From assembly GCF_900100365.1 (NCBI RefSeq), contig NZ_FNKU01000001.1, forward strand, positions 5,681,001 through 5,745,000: DNA of 64,000 nt, read 5' to 3'. The first letter of the stretch is position 1. Each line of letters begins with the position of its first letter. Source of the stretch: Pseudomonas cannabina (GTDB lineage: Bacteria > Pseudomonadota > Gammaproteobacteria > Pseudomonadales > Pseudomonadaceae). A program made the position numbers and the translations under genes. The notes under the pieces are model-generated. The model was not told the origin of the DNA. It did no database searches and saw only the letters and a list, made by a program, of their open reading frames with translations. Shown here piece after piece: positions 45,638 through 54,142 of the stretch.

Positions 45638-45803
45638 CGGCATCTCGCTGGCTCTGGAGAATGAACGTCACCACGATCAGGATCAGCCACAGCATGTACG
45701 GCCGGTACCAGGCGCCGGTTGCATCGATCCACCAGTCCATGATGGCCGGGGAGAACAGGTAGATACCTACTACCAGAAGCAAAACCAACCGGTATATGTA
45801 CAT
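45627..45803 (-). CDS. cbrX: Small membrane protein upstream of cbrA (CbrX-like)
   Basis: This 58-residue open frame starts at an ATG at 45803 behind GGGAGACCAG and ends at TAG overlapping the cbrA start. The peptide begins MYIYRLVLLLVVGIYLFSPA and has a second hydrophobic segment LWLILIVVTFIL, with a short polar end SQRDADEL. Two predicted membrane segments flank a Trp-rich turn (MDWWIDATGAWY). It corresponds in place and size to the small gene cbrX described upstream of cbrA in P. putida, where its translation is coupled to cbrA. Its biochemical role is not established. Confidence 0.82.
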   Translation of the reverse strand: MYIYRLVLLLVVGIYLFSPAIMDWWIDATGAWYRPYMLWLILIVVTFILQSQRDADEL

Positions 45804-45901
45804 CTGGTCTCCCTGCGCTGGTAGATGAGGAGCGGCATGTTAACGGATGCCGGGCAACCTGCAAGTATCCTTGAGTCGCAGTTTTCCGCGACCGCTCTGG
45901 A

Positions 45902-46789
45902 TCAGTCTATCCGGGCTTCTTCAATCGTGCGCAGTCTGGGGATCAGGTCGGCGTTCCAGTGCCTGATGCCCCAGGCGAGCACTTCCTGCGCGGTGCCGTC
46001 GGCCATGTGCGCGTCAACCGGCTGGCCCAGCGCGCGCAGGGCACGCAGCAACAACGGAGTCGCCTGATCGGCCGGCAGTGGCGGGGAGCGATAGGATTTG
46101 CCGAGCTTGTGACCGTCCGGCTGGGTGATCAACGGTACGTGCAAGTAGCGCGGCTGCGGCAGGCCGAGTAGCTCTTGCAGATACAAATGGCGGGGTGTCG
46201 AGTCCAGCAAATCCGCACCGCGCACGATATCGGTAATGCCTTGCCAGGCGTCATCGATGACCACCGCGAGCTGATACGCGTAAAGCCCGTCACGCCTGCG
46301 AATCACGAAATCACCGCTCTCACGGCCCAGATGCATGCGAAAAGTGCCCTGCACCCGGTCTTCGAAGCGGTATTCCAGCTCCGGCACGCGAATGCGAATA
46401 GCCGCGTTTACCGGTTCATGTCCCGCATCGCGGCATAAACCCGGATAAATACCCTGAAACGGCTCGAGCTGCTTGCGCGAACAGGTGCAAGCGTAGGCCA
46501 GGCCATGATGAAACCAGCGCTGGATGACTTCAGCGTAGGCATCATGACGCTCGCTCTGCCGGACCATCGCGCCATCCCATTCGAAACCGTAACGCTCCAG
46601 CGTTTCGAGAATCGCGCTTTGCGCACCCGCCATTTCACGAGGCGGATCGAGATCCTCCATGCGCAACAGCCACTGCCCGCCCACAGCGCGCGCATCCAGA
46701 TATGACGCCAGCGCAGCGACCAGCGAGCCGAAATGCAGATAACCACTGGGAGTCGGCGCAAAGCGCCCGATATAAGCCGGTTTTTTCAT
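45902..46789 (-). CDS. gluQ: Glutamyl-Q tRNA(Asp) synthetase
   Basis: This 295-residue paralogue of glutamyl-tRNA synthetase lacks the anticodon-binding half and attaches glutamate to queuosine in tRNA-Asp. It shows the class I motif RFAPTPSGYLHFGSLVAAL, LLRMEDLDPPRE, the zinc-site cysteines in YACTCSRKQ and YPGLCRD, and the KLGKS form of KMSKS in QPDGHKLGKS. It lies downstream of dksA on the same strand, the order known in Pseudomonas; 868 bp of repeat sequence separate the two here. Confidence 0.94.
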   Translation of the reverse strand: MKKPAYIGRFAPTPSGYLHFGSLVAALASYLDARAVGGQWLLRMEDLDPPREMAGAQSAILETLERYGFEWDGAMVRQSERHDAYAEVIQRWFHHGLAYACTCSRKQLEPFQGIYPGLCRDAGHEPVNAAIRIRVPELEYRFEDRVQGTFRMHLGRESGDFVIRRRDGLYAYQLAVVIDDAWQGITDIVRGADLLDSTPRHLYLQELLGLPQPRYLHVPLITQPDGHKLGKSYRSPPLPADQATPLLLRALRALGQPVDAHMADGTAQEVLAWGIRHWNADLIPRLRTIEEARID

Positions 46790-46850
46790 GGCCGGGATGG
46801 TACGGGCGGCGGGCTTGAGCGGGCAAGCGAAACGCGGCTGGTCGCCACTT

Positions 46851-47200
46851 TATGCTGCAACATAACGTCATGCCTTGTGCGTCGTCACTGCCCATAAAAG
46901 AAAGCGCTTTTCTATCGCGATGGCACTGGCGACGCAGAGTGCGACGTAAGTGACGGCTGAGTCCTGACACTGATCCGGGGGATGCGAGGCAGGACGCCGA
47001 GCAAGCCGCACCGGGCCAAGGATGGCCCGTTGCAGCGGCCCCCGGATCAGTGTCAGGGCGAAGGAACCCGACGAAGTCGGGCCGGAAACGGAGCCGGGAT
47101 TTTGGTGACTTTTATCCTTCAAAGTCACTCGCCGAGGGGCGAAAAGGTGCCTCAAGTCGAACCGAAATCTCACTGAATCACAGAACTGTGTGACGCAGAG
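46851..47200. repeat. Intergenic repeat, copy 1 (with hairpin insert)
   Basis: A segment starting TATGCTGCAACATAACGTCA and ending TGTGTGACGCAGAG is repeated 413 bases downstream with only a few changes. This copy is 350 bp; an 89-bp insert accounts for most of the difference from copy 2. Open frames through it (for example minus-strand frames ending with SFALTLIRG or DQCQDSAVT) look spurious: no ribosome site and both copies carry them. It sits between gluQ and dksA. Confidence 0.7.
46963..47057. repeat. Inverted repeat insert within copy 1
   Basis: CCTGACACTGATCCGGGGG (46963-46981) and CCCCCGGATCAGTGTCAGG (47039-47057) are perfect 19-base complements around 57 bases. Copy 2 has only the GGATCAGTGTCAGG arm, so the left arm and the loop are extra in copy 1. 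The loop has a further small hairpin, GGGCCAAGGATGGCCC. Confidence 0.7.
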
Positions 47201-47263
47201 CGTCACGAAATGCATACCGACGCGGAGCGTCGGCACGATAGTCAACGCGGCCGGACGCCACGT

Positions 47264-47522
47264 TATGCTGCAACACAACGTCATGCCTTGTGCGTCGTCA
47301 CTGCCCATAAAAGAAAGCTTTTCTATCGCGATGGCACTGGCGACGCAGAGTGCGACGTAAGTGACGGATCAGTGTCAGGGCGAAGGAACCCGACGAAGTC
47401 GGGCCGGAAACGGAGCCGGGATTTTGGTGACTTTGATCCTTCAAAGTCACTCGCCGAGGGGCGAAAAGATGCCTCAAGTCGAACCGAAATCTCACTGAAT
47501 CATAGAACTGTGTGACGCAGAG
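47264..47522. repeat. Intergenic repeat, copy 2 (without the insert)
   Basis: This 259-bp direct copy of the 46851-47200 segment lacks the 89-bp hairpin insert and the GC in AAAGCGCTTTT. It has about ten further single differences by eye. Between the copies (47201-47263) lies a GACGCGGAGCGTC palindrome also seen near 15.63 kb; a related GCAGAGCGTCGGCACGATA occurs at 47571-47589. Confidence 0.7.
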
Positions 47523-47610
47523 GATCGCACGATAGCTGAGATTATCGTTTCTCACGCTTCAGCGTAGGAATGCAGAGCGTCGGCACGATAATCAACGCTG
47601 AGCGAGCACA

Positions 47611-47636
47611 AAAAAAGACGCTTGAGCGTCTTTTTT
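47611..47636 (-). terminator. dksA terminator
   Basis: AAAAAAGACGCT and AGCGTCTTTTTT form a perfect 12-bp stem with a TG loop, 20 bases after the dksA stop on the minus strand, with the T run on the correct side. Confidence 0.88.
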
Positions 47637-47656
47637 GGTTCAAGGCAAGCCTCAGG

Positions 47657-48097
47657 TCATTTACCGACCTGTTTTTCCTTGATTTCTGCAAGGCTCTTGC
47701 AGTCGATGCACATGTCTGCGGTAGGGCGCGCTTCCAGACGGCGGATGCCGATCTCTATACCGCAGGACTCGCACCAGCCGTACTCTTCATCCTTGATCAA
47801 CTGCAACGTCTTGTCGATTTTCTTGATCAGCTTGCGCTCGCGATCACGTGCACGAAGTTCAAGGCTGAACTCTTCCTCCTGGCTGGCACGATCGGCCGGA
47901 TCCGGGAAGTTGGCAGCTTCGTCCTTCATGTGGCCTACCGTACGGTCGACCTCTTGCATCAAGTCCTGCTTCCATTTGTTCAGGATCTTGGTGAAATGCT
48001 CGCGCATAGGCTTGCCCATGTACTCTTCGTCCTTCGTTTGCACGTAGGGTTCGAAGCCGCTGATGGGCTTGCTCTGTTGATTCTCTTGGGTGGGCAT
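47657..48097 (-). CDS. dksA: RNA polymerase-binding transcription factor DksA
   Basis: This 146-residue factor works with ppGpp in the stringent response. The coiled coil spans about residues 30-105, with its tip acidic residues in PDPADRASQEEE. The zinc finger holds WCESCGIEIGIRRLEARPTADMC split by its four Cys, CxxC and CxxC. The ATG at 48097 gives the family start; an upstream in-frame ATG at 48115 would add six residues. It is the first gene of the dksA-gluQ-cbr set and has its own terminator. Confidence 0.96.
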   Translation of the reverse strand: MPTQENQQSKPISGFEPYVQTKDEEYMGKPMREHFTKILNKWKQDLMQEVDRTVGHMKDEAANFPDPADRASQEEEFSLELRARDRERKLIKKIDKTLQLIKDEEYGWCESCGIEIGIRRLEARPTADMCIDCKSLAEIKEKQVGK

Positions 48098-48448
48098 GTA
48101 TGGACCGCCTCTCACTCTTCTAATCCGTTGTGCAGGATTGTTCCATCACCGACACCCGTCGGCCCTGCAACTGCAAGCGGGCGAACTTACCAGATCAAAT
48201 CGGAGTGCGCTACTCCCGGTTGTCGAGCATGATGGCGCATTGGCCCTACAAAGATGACCATTGCTAAACAGCTCCTTGCTTAAATGAACTCTAGCTGCCT
48301 GGCACCGTCATACTTAACTTTTGTCCGGTGCCCATCGACCGGCATCTGCGGGCCTTTGAAAGCACGCTGGCCGAGCGGTCGGGTAGAATCATGCCTCGTT
48401 GTCATGACCATTATGTTTTTGCTCTCCGCTTCACTATAAGGAAGACCC
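48098..48448. other. Divergent spacer between dksA and the aminotransferase gene
   Basis: This 351-bp spacer must hold the dksA promoter on the minus strand and the aminotransferase promoter on the plus strand. A TAGAAT at 48384-48389 resembles a -10 box for the latter, but there is no matching -35. I see no RNA gene or repeat. Confidence 0.4.
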
Positions 48449-49621
48449 ATGGCCCAGCCTTACAGCGCACGCAGTCGCGCCATCGAACCTTTTCACGTCA
48501 TGGCGCTGCTGGCGCGGGCCAATGAATTGCAGGCAGCGGGGCATGATGTCATCCACCTCGAAATCGGCGAGCCCGATTTCACCACCGCAGAGCCGATCAT
48601 CAAAGCGGGGCAGGCAGCGCTGGCCGACGGCAAAACCCGCTACACCGCCGCACGCGGGTTGCCGCAACTGCGCGAAGCGATTGCCGGGTTTTACGCTACG
48701 CGCTATCAGCTCGACATCGATCCGCAGCGGATTTTGGTCACGCCGGGTGGTTCGGGGGCGTTGTTGCTCGCCAGCAGCCTGTTAGTCGACCCAGGCAAAC
48801 ACTGGCTGCTGGCCGATCCGGGGTATCCGTGCAATCGGCACTTTCTGCGCCTGGTCGAAGGCGAAGCGCAACTGGTCCCGGTCGGGCCGCAGGAGCGTTA
48901 TCAACTGACGCCCGAGCGGGTGGCGGCACACTGGAACCCGAACAGCGTCGGGGCACTGGTCGCATCGCCCGCCAACCCGACCGGCACGCTGCTGAATCGC
49001 GATGAGCTGGCAGCCTTGTCCCAGGCGCTGAAAGCCCGCAACGGGCATCTTGTGGTGGACGAGATCTACCACGGCCTGACCTATGGCGTTGATGCCAGCA
49101 GTGTTCTTGAGGTGGACGACGACGCGTTCGTCTTGAATAGTTTTTCAAAGTATTTCGGCATGACCGGATGGCGGTTGGGCTGGCTGGTTGCGCCGCCCGA
49201 GGCAGTGGCGGATCTGGAAAAGCTCGCCCAGAACCTCTACATCAGCGCACCGAGCATGGCGCAATACGCCGCGCTGGCCTGTTTCGAGCCGCAGACGCTG
49301 GCAATTCTCGAGCAGCGTCGTGCCGAATTCGGTCGCCGTCGGGACTTTCTGCTGCCTGCCTTGCAGGAACTGGGGTTTGGCATTGCTGTCGAGCCGGAAG
49401 GCGCTTTTTATCTGTACGCCGACATCTCGGCTTTTGGCGGCGACGCCTTCGCGTTTTGCCAGCACTTTCTGGAAACCGAACATGTGGCCATCACTCCTGG
49501 GCTGGATTTCGGTCGCCATCAGGCCGGGCATCACGTGCGCTTCGCCTACACGCAGAGCCTGCCGCGTCTGGAGCAGGCAGTCGAACGCATCGCTCGCGGT
49601 CTGCGCAGCTGGAGCGCCTGA
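48449..49621 (+). CDS. Class I/II PLP-dependent aminotransferase
   Basis: This 390-residue fold-type I enzyme has [16 protein letters not shown], the cofactor ring-stacking region [32 protein letters not shown] (PLP Asp and Tyr) and the Schiff-base lysine in [16 protein letters not shown]. Arg in [10 protein letters not shown] should bind the substrate carboxylate. A TAAGGAAG site precedes the start. The stop overlaps the sfsA start as TGATG. The amino donor cannot be deduced; aspartate, alanine or aromatic substrates are all possible. Confidence 0.9.
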   Translation: MAQPYSARSRAIEPFHVMALLARANELQAAGHDVIHLEIGEPDFTTAEPIIKAGQAALADGKTRYTAARGLPQLREAIAGFYATRYQLDIDPQRILVTPGGSGALLLASSLLVDPGKHWLLADPGYPCNRHFLRLVEGEAQLVPVGPQERYQLTPERVAAHWNPNSVGALVASPANPTGTLLNRDELAALSQALKARNGHLVVDEIYHGLTYGVDASSVLEVDDDAFVLNSFSKYFGMTGWRLGWLVAPPEAVADLEKLAQNLYISAPSMAQYAALACFEPQTLAILEQRRAEFGRRRDFLLPALQELGFGIAVEPEGAFYLYADISAFGGDAFAFCQHFLETEHVAITPGLDFGRHQAGHHVRFAYTQSLPRLEQAVERIARGLRSWSA

Positions 49622-50343
49622 TGCGCTTTACTCCAGAGCTTGAGCAGGGCCGCCTGCTGACGCGCTACAAGCGCTTTCTGGCGGATATCGAAACCGACAG
49701 CGGTGAGCTGCTGACCCTTCATTGCCCAAACACCGGTTCGATGCTCAATTGCATGATGCCGGGCGGTCGAGTGTGGTTCAGTCGCTCGAATGACCCCAAG
49801 CGCAAGCTGCCGGGCACGTGGGAAATCAGCGAAACGCCGCAGGGCCGTCTTGCCTGTATCAACACCGGGCGGGCCAATACGCTGGTGGAAGAGGCCTTGC
49901 GCGCCGGGGTCATCAGTGAACTCGATGGCTTTACGGCGCTCAAGCGCGAGGTGGCCTACGGGCAAGAAAAAAGCCGGGTGGATTTTCGTCTGGAATACCC
50001 GGATGGCTATCTCTATCTGGAAGTGAAGAGCGTCACGTTGGGGTTCGATGGCTCGGCGGTGGCTGCGTTTCCCGATGCCGTCACCCAGCGCGGTGCGCGG
50101 CACCTGCGGGAACTGGCGACGCTGGCGCGTGAAGGCGTGCGCGCGGTGTTGTTGTATTGCGTCAATCTGACCGGCATCGACGCTGTGCGCCCGGCCAAGG
50201 AAATCGACCCGGCCTACGCGTCTGCGTTGCGCGAGGCGGTCGATGCCGGGGTGCAGGTTCTGGCGTATGGCGTGCAACTGACGCCGGAGCAGATCTTCAT
50301 CGACCGACCTTTGCGGGTGCAATGGCTGGACGCATCTGTCTGA
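49621..50343 (+). CDS. sfsA: SfsA, sugar fermentation stimulation protein/nuclease-like
   Basis: This 240-residue protein shows [18 protein letters not shown], the OB-like N-terminal part, and the nuclease-like core [22 protein letters not shown] with the D-ExK arrangement, followed by [16 protein letters not shown]. SfsA is named for maltose use effects in E. coli; the domain resembles restriction-type nucleases, and its true role is not settled. It is coupled to the upstream aminotransferase and convergent with the Rieske gene. Confidence 0.93.
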   Translation: MRFTPELEQGRLLTRYKRFLADIETDSGELLTLHCPNTGSMLNCMMPGGRVWFSRSNDPKRKLPGTWEISETPQGRLACINTGRANTLVEEALRAGVISELDGFTALKREVAYGQEKSRVDFRLEYPDGYLYLEVKSVTLGFDGSAVAAFPDAVTQRGARHLRELATLAREGVRAVLLYCVNLTGIDAVRPAKEIDPAYASALREAVDAGVQVLAYGVQLTPEQIFIDRPLRVQWLDASV

Positions 50344-50350
50344 TCGTCGT

Positions 50351-50689
50351 TCAGCCTTCGTCCTCATCGGGCGGCAGTTCGACCCAGATGCCTTGATCGT
50401 CTTCGCGGCAGCTGATCGCGGTCAAGGACTGACCTTCGCACGGTCCCGCGACACATTCGCCGTTTTCGATCAGAAACAGTGCGCCATGTGTGGCGCACTG
50501 GATCAGGCTGGCGCTGCTGTCGAGGAATTGATCTGCCTGCCATTCCAGACGAATGCCCCGATGCGGGCAGCGATTCCGATAGACGAATACCTCTCCCTGA
50601 CGGCGTACTGCCAGCAACGCGTGTTCACCGACTGCAAACCCTCGACTTTGGGCTTCGGGCAACTGACTTGAGGTGCAAATGAGTATCAA
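50351..50689 (-). CDS. Small Rieske [2Fe-2S] protein
   Basis: This 112-residue protein starts at a TTG with GGAGG 5 bases upstream. The cluster ligands are clear: CPHRG (Cys, His) and CATHGALF (Cys, His). It is a stand-alone soluble ferredoxin-like Rieske protein, as accompanies oxygenases or nitrite reductases, but no such enzyme is adjacent. The acidic C-terminus (ELPPDEDEG) suits docking to a reductase. The partner is unknown. It ends 7 bases from the sfsA stop. Confidence 0.9.
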   Translation of the reverse strand: MILICTSSQLPEAQSRGFAVGEHALLAVRRQGEVFVYRNRCPHRGIRLEWQADQFLDSSASLIQCATHGALFLIENGECVAGPCEGQSLTAISCREDDQGIWVELPPDEDEG

Positions 50690-50913
50690 CGGGCCTCCGA
50701 TGGGCGATTTTCGACCAGTCCTGAACTACGCTGTGCTTAGTTTGACAGTTTCCCCAAGCCACCGCTCTGTTGGGCGTAGTGGCTTCATTCCAGTGCTAGC
50801 GGCGTAGTCTTTTTCCGATATCAATGTAGTCCATGTCCCGGAGCGCTTTGCCCGCGCCTGCTGGTCTTTCAGGCCGTATATCGTCCTGCCATGTCTTTCA
50901 AGCCGGGAACATC

Positions 50914-51699
50914 ATGAAACCCATGACTGCGGATGACGAGGCGCAAGCGCGCCAGGCCATCAGGTTGCTGGAGCTTTTCGCCCTTAACACCGACGACACC
51001 GAACAGCGCGTTGTCGGTATCTGCCAGCGGGCCTGGACGCCCGTCGGGCCTGTTGCGGCGGTCTGTGTTCAGCCGCGCTTCGTATGCCTGGCACGCACCA
51101 CGCTTGACCGGATGCTGGCGCGCGACATCAAGGTGGTCGCGGTCGTCAACTTTTCTCACGGCAGCAGCAATGTCGGCTCGGCGGTGTCTGAAGTGCGCGC
51201 TTCGCTGATCGCCGGCGCTGACGAGATCGACGTTGTCTACCCGTTTCGGGCGCTGCTTGGCGGAGATCGGCAGATCGGTATCGACCTGATATCAGCGTGC
51301 AGTGCTTTATGTGGCGGGCAAGTGCCCCTTACGGTGACCCTGGAAACCGGTGATCTGCGAGACTCGCAAACCATTCACGCTGCGTGTTGCGATGCGATTG
51401 CCTCCGGGGTCAGCTTCATCAAGAGCAGCACCGGCAAGGGCGCGACCCACGTGACGCCACAGGCCGCGCGGATCATGCTGGCGTCGATTGCCGATGTAGG
51501 CGGGCAGGTCGGCTTCAAAGTTGCCGGAGGCATTCGCACGTTTGATGAGGCGCGTTTTTACCTGGCGCTGGCTCGCGGACGGTTTGGCGCACAGTGGGTC
51601 AATGCCGGACGCGTTCGCCTGGGCGGCTCATGCCTGCTGGATGATCTGTTGGGGCGCCTGGGCCTGCAAGACGTGGCAGGCGAGGGTGGCGGATTCTGA
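50914..51699 (+). CDS. deoC: Deoxyribose-phosphate aldolase
   Basis: This 261-residue TIM-barrel aldolase splits 2-deoxyribose-5-phosphate to acetaldehyde and glyceraldehyde-3-phosphate. It has VVAVVNFSHGSSNVGSAVSE, GADEIDVVYPFRAL (Asp), SGVSFIKSSTGKG (Schiff-base Lys) and GFKVAGGIRTFDEA (second Lys). The ATG at 50914 gives the usual length; the frame is open from 50833. Its neighbours do not form a deo operon; it appears to stand alone. Confidence 0.92.
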   Translation: MKPMTADDEAQARQAIRLLELFALNTDDTEQRVVGICQRAWTPVGPVAAVCVQPRFVCLARTTLDRMLARDIKVVAVVNFSHGSSNVGSAVSEVRASLIAGADEIDVVYPFRALLGGDRQIGIDLISACSALCGGQVPLTVTLETGDLRDSQTIHAACCDAIASGVSFIKSSTGKGATHVTPQAARIMLASIADVGGQVGFKVAGGIRTFDEARFYLALARGRFGAQWVNAGRVRLGGSCLLDDLLGRLGLQDVAGEGGGF

Positions 51700-51723
51700 G
51701 GTGTTGACCGGGTTTATCCGAGC

Positions 51724-51836
51724 AAAAAAAGACCCAGCAAAAAGCCGGGTCAAAAACCGTGATTAGCCTGATGAGGAGATAATCTGAAAGTCCGAACCAA
51801 GGTCTTTCAGGCTACCGTCCAGTCTCGCGACTGGAT
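51724..51836 (-). ncRNA. prrF: PrrF-type iron-responsive sRNA
   Basis: Read on the minus strand, the RNA starts with a hairpin CCAGTC-TCGC-GACTGG (51834-51819). It goes on with the core GATTATCTCCTCATCAGGCT, continuing to AATCAC (51783-51758), which pairs with sodB-type mRNAs in Pseudomonas, and ends with a terminator GACCCGGC-TTTTT-GCTGGGTC and seven T (51748-51724). A Fur box overlaps the promoter. PrrF RNAs repress iron-containing proteins when iron is low. The 5' end is estimated. Most of the rest of the 51700-52033 gap is empty apart from a G tract. Confidence 0.9.
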
Positions 51837-51838
51837 GT

Positions 51839-51857
51839 GATAATCATAACGATTCTC
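51839..51857. promoter_or_regulatory. Fur box at the prrF promoter
   Basis: GATAATCATAACGATTCTC matches the 19-bp Fur consensus GATAATGATAATCATTATC at 15 of 19 positions. It lies immediately upstream of the prrF start, where Fur-Fe would shut the promoter. Confidence 0.85.
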
Positions 51858-51920
51858 ATTTGTAAGTCAACCTGTCTTTTTTACGGGCTTGCTGGCGATC
51901 CCGGGCGCGTGTCTCAAGGC

Positions 51921-51932
51921 GGGGGGGGGGGG
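51921..51932. repeat. Tract of twelve G residues
   Basis: Twelve consecutive G bases lie about 85 bases upstream of the prrF start and about 100 bases downstream of the pentapeptide gene. No coding frame crosses it, so phase variation of a protein is unlikely; the length may vary between cells or be a sequencing artefact. Confidence 0.75.
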
Positions 51933-52033
51933 CGGCAGTGCCGCGCAGAGTTCGGCGTCATGAGCAAAACGGCGACAGGCAATACTCCACCGCCCCACCT
52001 GCAGGTCACAGGCAGGCCGACGTATTCAGTGGT

Positions 52034-52378
52034 TCAACGAATGCGATAGCGCAGTCGAGTACCGAAATTGACGGACATCAGGATTTCATCGGCGGAAAGC
52101 TCCGGCGGAAAGAACACGCCAGATATCTGTGCGTGCGCGATGCTCGCACCTTCCATTGGCGTGTTGCGCAGATCCAGCCCGCGCAGGTCTGCGGAGCGGA
52201 AGTAGGCGTCGGTGAAGTCGATGCCGGTGGTGTCCAGCAAGCGCAGGTCCAGACCGCGGAAATCGCCCCCGACCATGTCGATGGTGCCGGTTCGCGGTTT
52301 TTCCTGATTGAAGCCTTCGACGTCATCCTTGCGCAGCAGCATATAAAGTGGCGAGTCGATCTGTTTGGGCTGGCTCAT
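52034..52378 (-). CDS. Pentapeptide-repeat protein
   Basis: This 114-residue protein has about eight pentapeptide units with Leu or Phe at the centre (DFRGLDLRLLDTTGIDF, AYFRSADLRGLDLRNTPM), which build a right-handed quadrilateral beta helix. It is short compared with gyrase-protecting Qnr proteins and has no signal peptide, so it is cytosolic. A GAGG ribosome site precedes the ATG. The function is unknown. It lies upstream of prrF on the same strand. Confidence 0.85.
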   Translation of the reverse strand: MSQPKQIDSPLYMLLRKDDVEGFNQEKPRTGTIDMVGGDFRGLDLRLLDTTGIDFTDAYFRSADLRGLDLRNTPMEGASIAHAQISGVFFPPELSADEILMSVNFGTRLRYRIR

Positions 52379-52473
52379 GACGGCCTCATCGTTGCGTTGG
52401 AATTATGGCGCCAGTATATCGCCATCATTATGAGGCCGTGAAGCGTTAACCGCTCAACGGCCATACGTGGGAT

Positions 52474-54012
52474 TTACAGGCCTGGCAAGCGCTGGCGCAG
52501 GTTGTCGATGAGGCTGTCCATGTCACTGCTGACGTTGGTCGCAACCTTCTTGCTGCGCAGGATTTCTTCTGCGCTCAGCGGTTCGCGACTGGCTTGCTGG
52601 GCCTCGATAACCTCCAGCGTGGCGTCGGACGGGTCGTTGTTCTGCGCCTGACGTTGCGCGAGCCAGCCAGCGATGACAGCCTGCGGCGCTTCGCAATCGA
52701 TGATCAGGAACGGTACACCCGTGATCTCGGCTATTTTTGCCGCCGCGTCGCGTTGTTCATGCTTGAGATAAGTTGCGTCGATCACAACCGAGAAGCCGGC
52801 ACGCAGGGCCTTCTCAGCCAGTTCATGCAGGCGCGCATACGTCGCGACACTGGCCTGTTCGCCGTACAGCTCAGTGCCCTGGCCGGGAAACAGACGTTTG
52901 CGCTCGACATCGGAGCGCAGGCGCACAGCGCCGAGCGACTCGACCAGACGCATGGCCACGTGGCTTTTGCCTACCGCTGAAACACCGTGAGTGATGGCCA
53001 GGAACGGTGACGGGATGGCGCTGTAAGTTTCGGCCAGATTGGCATAGTTGCGGTACTGGCGCAGGGTCGCCGCACGCTGTAAACCATCGGCGTCGGGGGC
53101 CTGGCTGAACAACGCGACCTTGGCACGAACCATGGCGCGGTAGGCTTTGTAGAAGTTCAGCAACTCAAGGCCTGCATAATCGCCGGTCACTTCCAGGTAC
53201 TGACTGATCAGCCGACGTGAAAGCGATTTCAGGCCACGGTCCTCGAGGTCCATCGCCAGAAAGCCGATGTCGGCATAGACATCGGTCTTGCGGAACGGCT
53301 CGTTGAACTCGATGCAGTCAAACAGCACTACCTTGCCATCGATCACAGTGGCGTTACCCAGATGGATATCGCCATGGCATTCACGGATGAAACCGTCGGC
53401 CTTGCGCTGCGTTAGCAAAGGCTTGAGTCGCGAAAAGCTCGATTCAGCCCAGGCCTGTAGGGCATCGAGTTGCGCCAGATCGGATTTTTCGCTGATCAGC
53501 GGGCGGATCTGCTCGAAATTCTGTACAACCGGCGCCATGACGCTGTCAGGCGACCCCCATTCGCTCTCGCTGGTAACACGCGGCGAGTCGAGATGGAAGC
53601 CGGCGATCTGCTGCGCCAGTGCGTCGATGTGGGCAGTGGTCAGCTCGCCATTGGCTTGCAGCGTGCTCAACAGATTGTCCTGTGAAAACTGGCGCATCTT
53701 GAGCGCGTATTCGATCACTTCACCGTCGCCGCCCAGTTGCGGCGCGTCGGCTGAGCCGGTGATCGGCAACACTTCAAGGTACAGATCGTCAGTGGTGCGC
53801 TGATTCAGGCGCAACTCTTCGTGACAGAAATGCTCGCGCAGGGCCAGTGTGGTGAAATCCAGAAAGCCGAAGTTCATCGGTTTCTTGATTTTGTAGGCAT
53901 AAGGACCGGTCAGCAGAACCCACGAAATGTGCGTTTCGATGACCTGGAAATGCTCCACTGGATGCGGGAAAAGGGCAGGGTTCTGCAGGGCTGCGATCAA
54001 AGACTGGCTCAC
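52474..54012 (-). CDS. Fused APH-like kinase and P-loop ATPase
   Basis: This 512-residue protein starts at a GTG with AAGGA upstream (the longer frame has no such site). The N-terminal about 340 residues resemble an aminoglycoside phosphotransferase-type kinase, with CHGDIHLGNATV (catalytic Asp) and LFDCIEFNEPF (magnesium Asp). The C-terminal about 170 residues are an AAA_33-type P-loop domain, with THGVSAVGKSHVAMRL (Walker A) and VVIDATYLKHEQRDAA. Such fusions are common in proteobacteria and are not known to give drug resistance. The substrate is unknown. It is divergent from mrcB. Confidence 0.87.
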   Translation of the reverse strand: MSQSLIAALQNPALFPHPVEHFQVIETHISWVLLTGPYAYKIKKPMNFGFLDFTTLALREHFCHEELRLNQRTTDDLYLEVLPITGSADAPQLGGDGEVIEYALKMRQFSQDNLLSTLQANGELTTAHIDALAQQIAGFHLDSPRVTSESEWGSPDSVMAPVVQNFEQIRPLISEKSDLAQLDALQAWAESSFSRLKPLLTQRKADGFIRECHGDIHLGNATVIDGKVVLFDCIEFNEPFRKTDVYADIGFLAMDLEDRGLKSLSRRLISQYLEVTGDYAGLELLNFYKAYRAMVRAKVALFSQAPDADGLQRAATLRQYRNYANLAETYSAIPSPFLAITHGVSAVGKSHVAMRLVESLGAVRLRSDVERKRLFPGQGTELYGEQASVATYARLHELAEKALRAGFSVVIDATYLKHEQRDAAAKIAEITGVPFLIIDCEAPQAVIAGWLAQRQAQNNDPSDATLEVIEAQQASREPLSAEEILRSKKVATNVSSDMDSLIDNLRQRLPGL

Positions 54013-54128
54013 GGACGATCCTTCAGGAATGTATTCGAAATATAAGTGTGCGATGCAGCCATTATGGCCGCTTGGCACGAGGCTGCAAACCGCTGACTCA
54101 GGCGTCTGTCGATCCTTGGCAAAGTGCG

Positions 54129-54134
54129 TATAAT
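54129..54134 (+). promoter_or_regulatory. Perfect -10 box for mrcB
   Basis: TATAAT stands 8 bases before the mrcB ATG, which would give a very short leader. No good -35 is found 17 bases upstream (CTGTCG). The spacer to the divergent APH-ATPase gene is 130 bp. Confidence 0.45.
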
Positions 54135-54142
54135 CCGCGCCC

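Noticed and set aside
46868..47308. A 146-codon minus-strand frame with a cysteine-rich hypothetical peptide.
   Set aside because: It lies within the duplicated intergenic repeat, has no ribosome site and crosses from one repeat copy towards the other.
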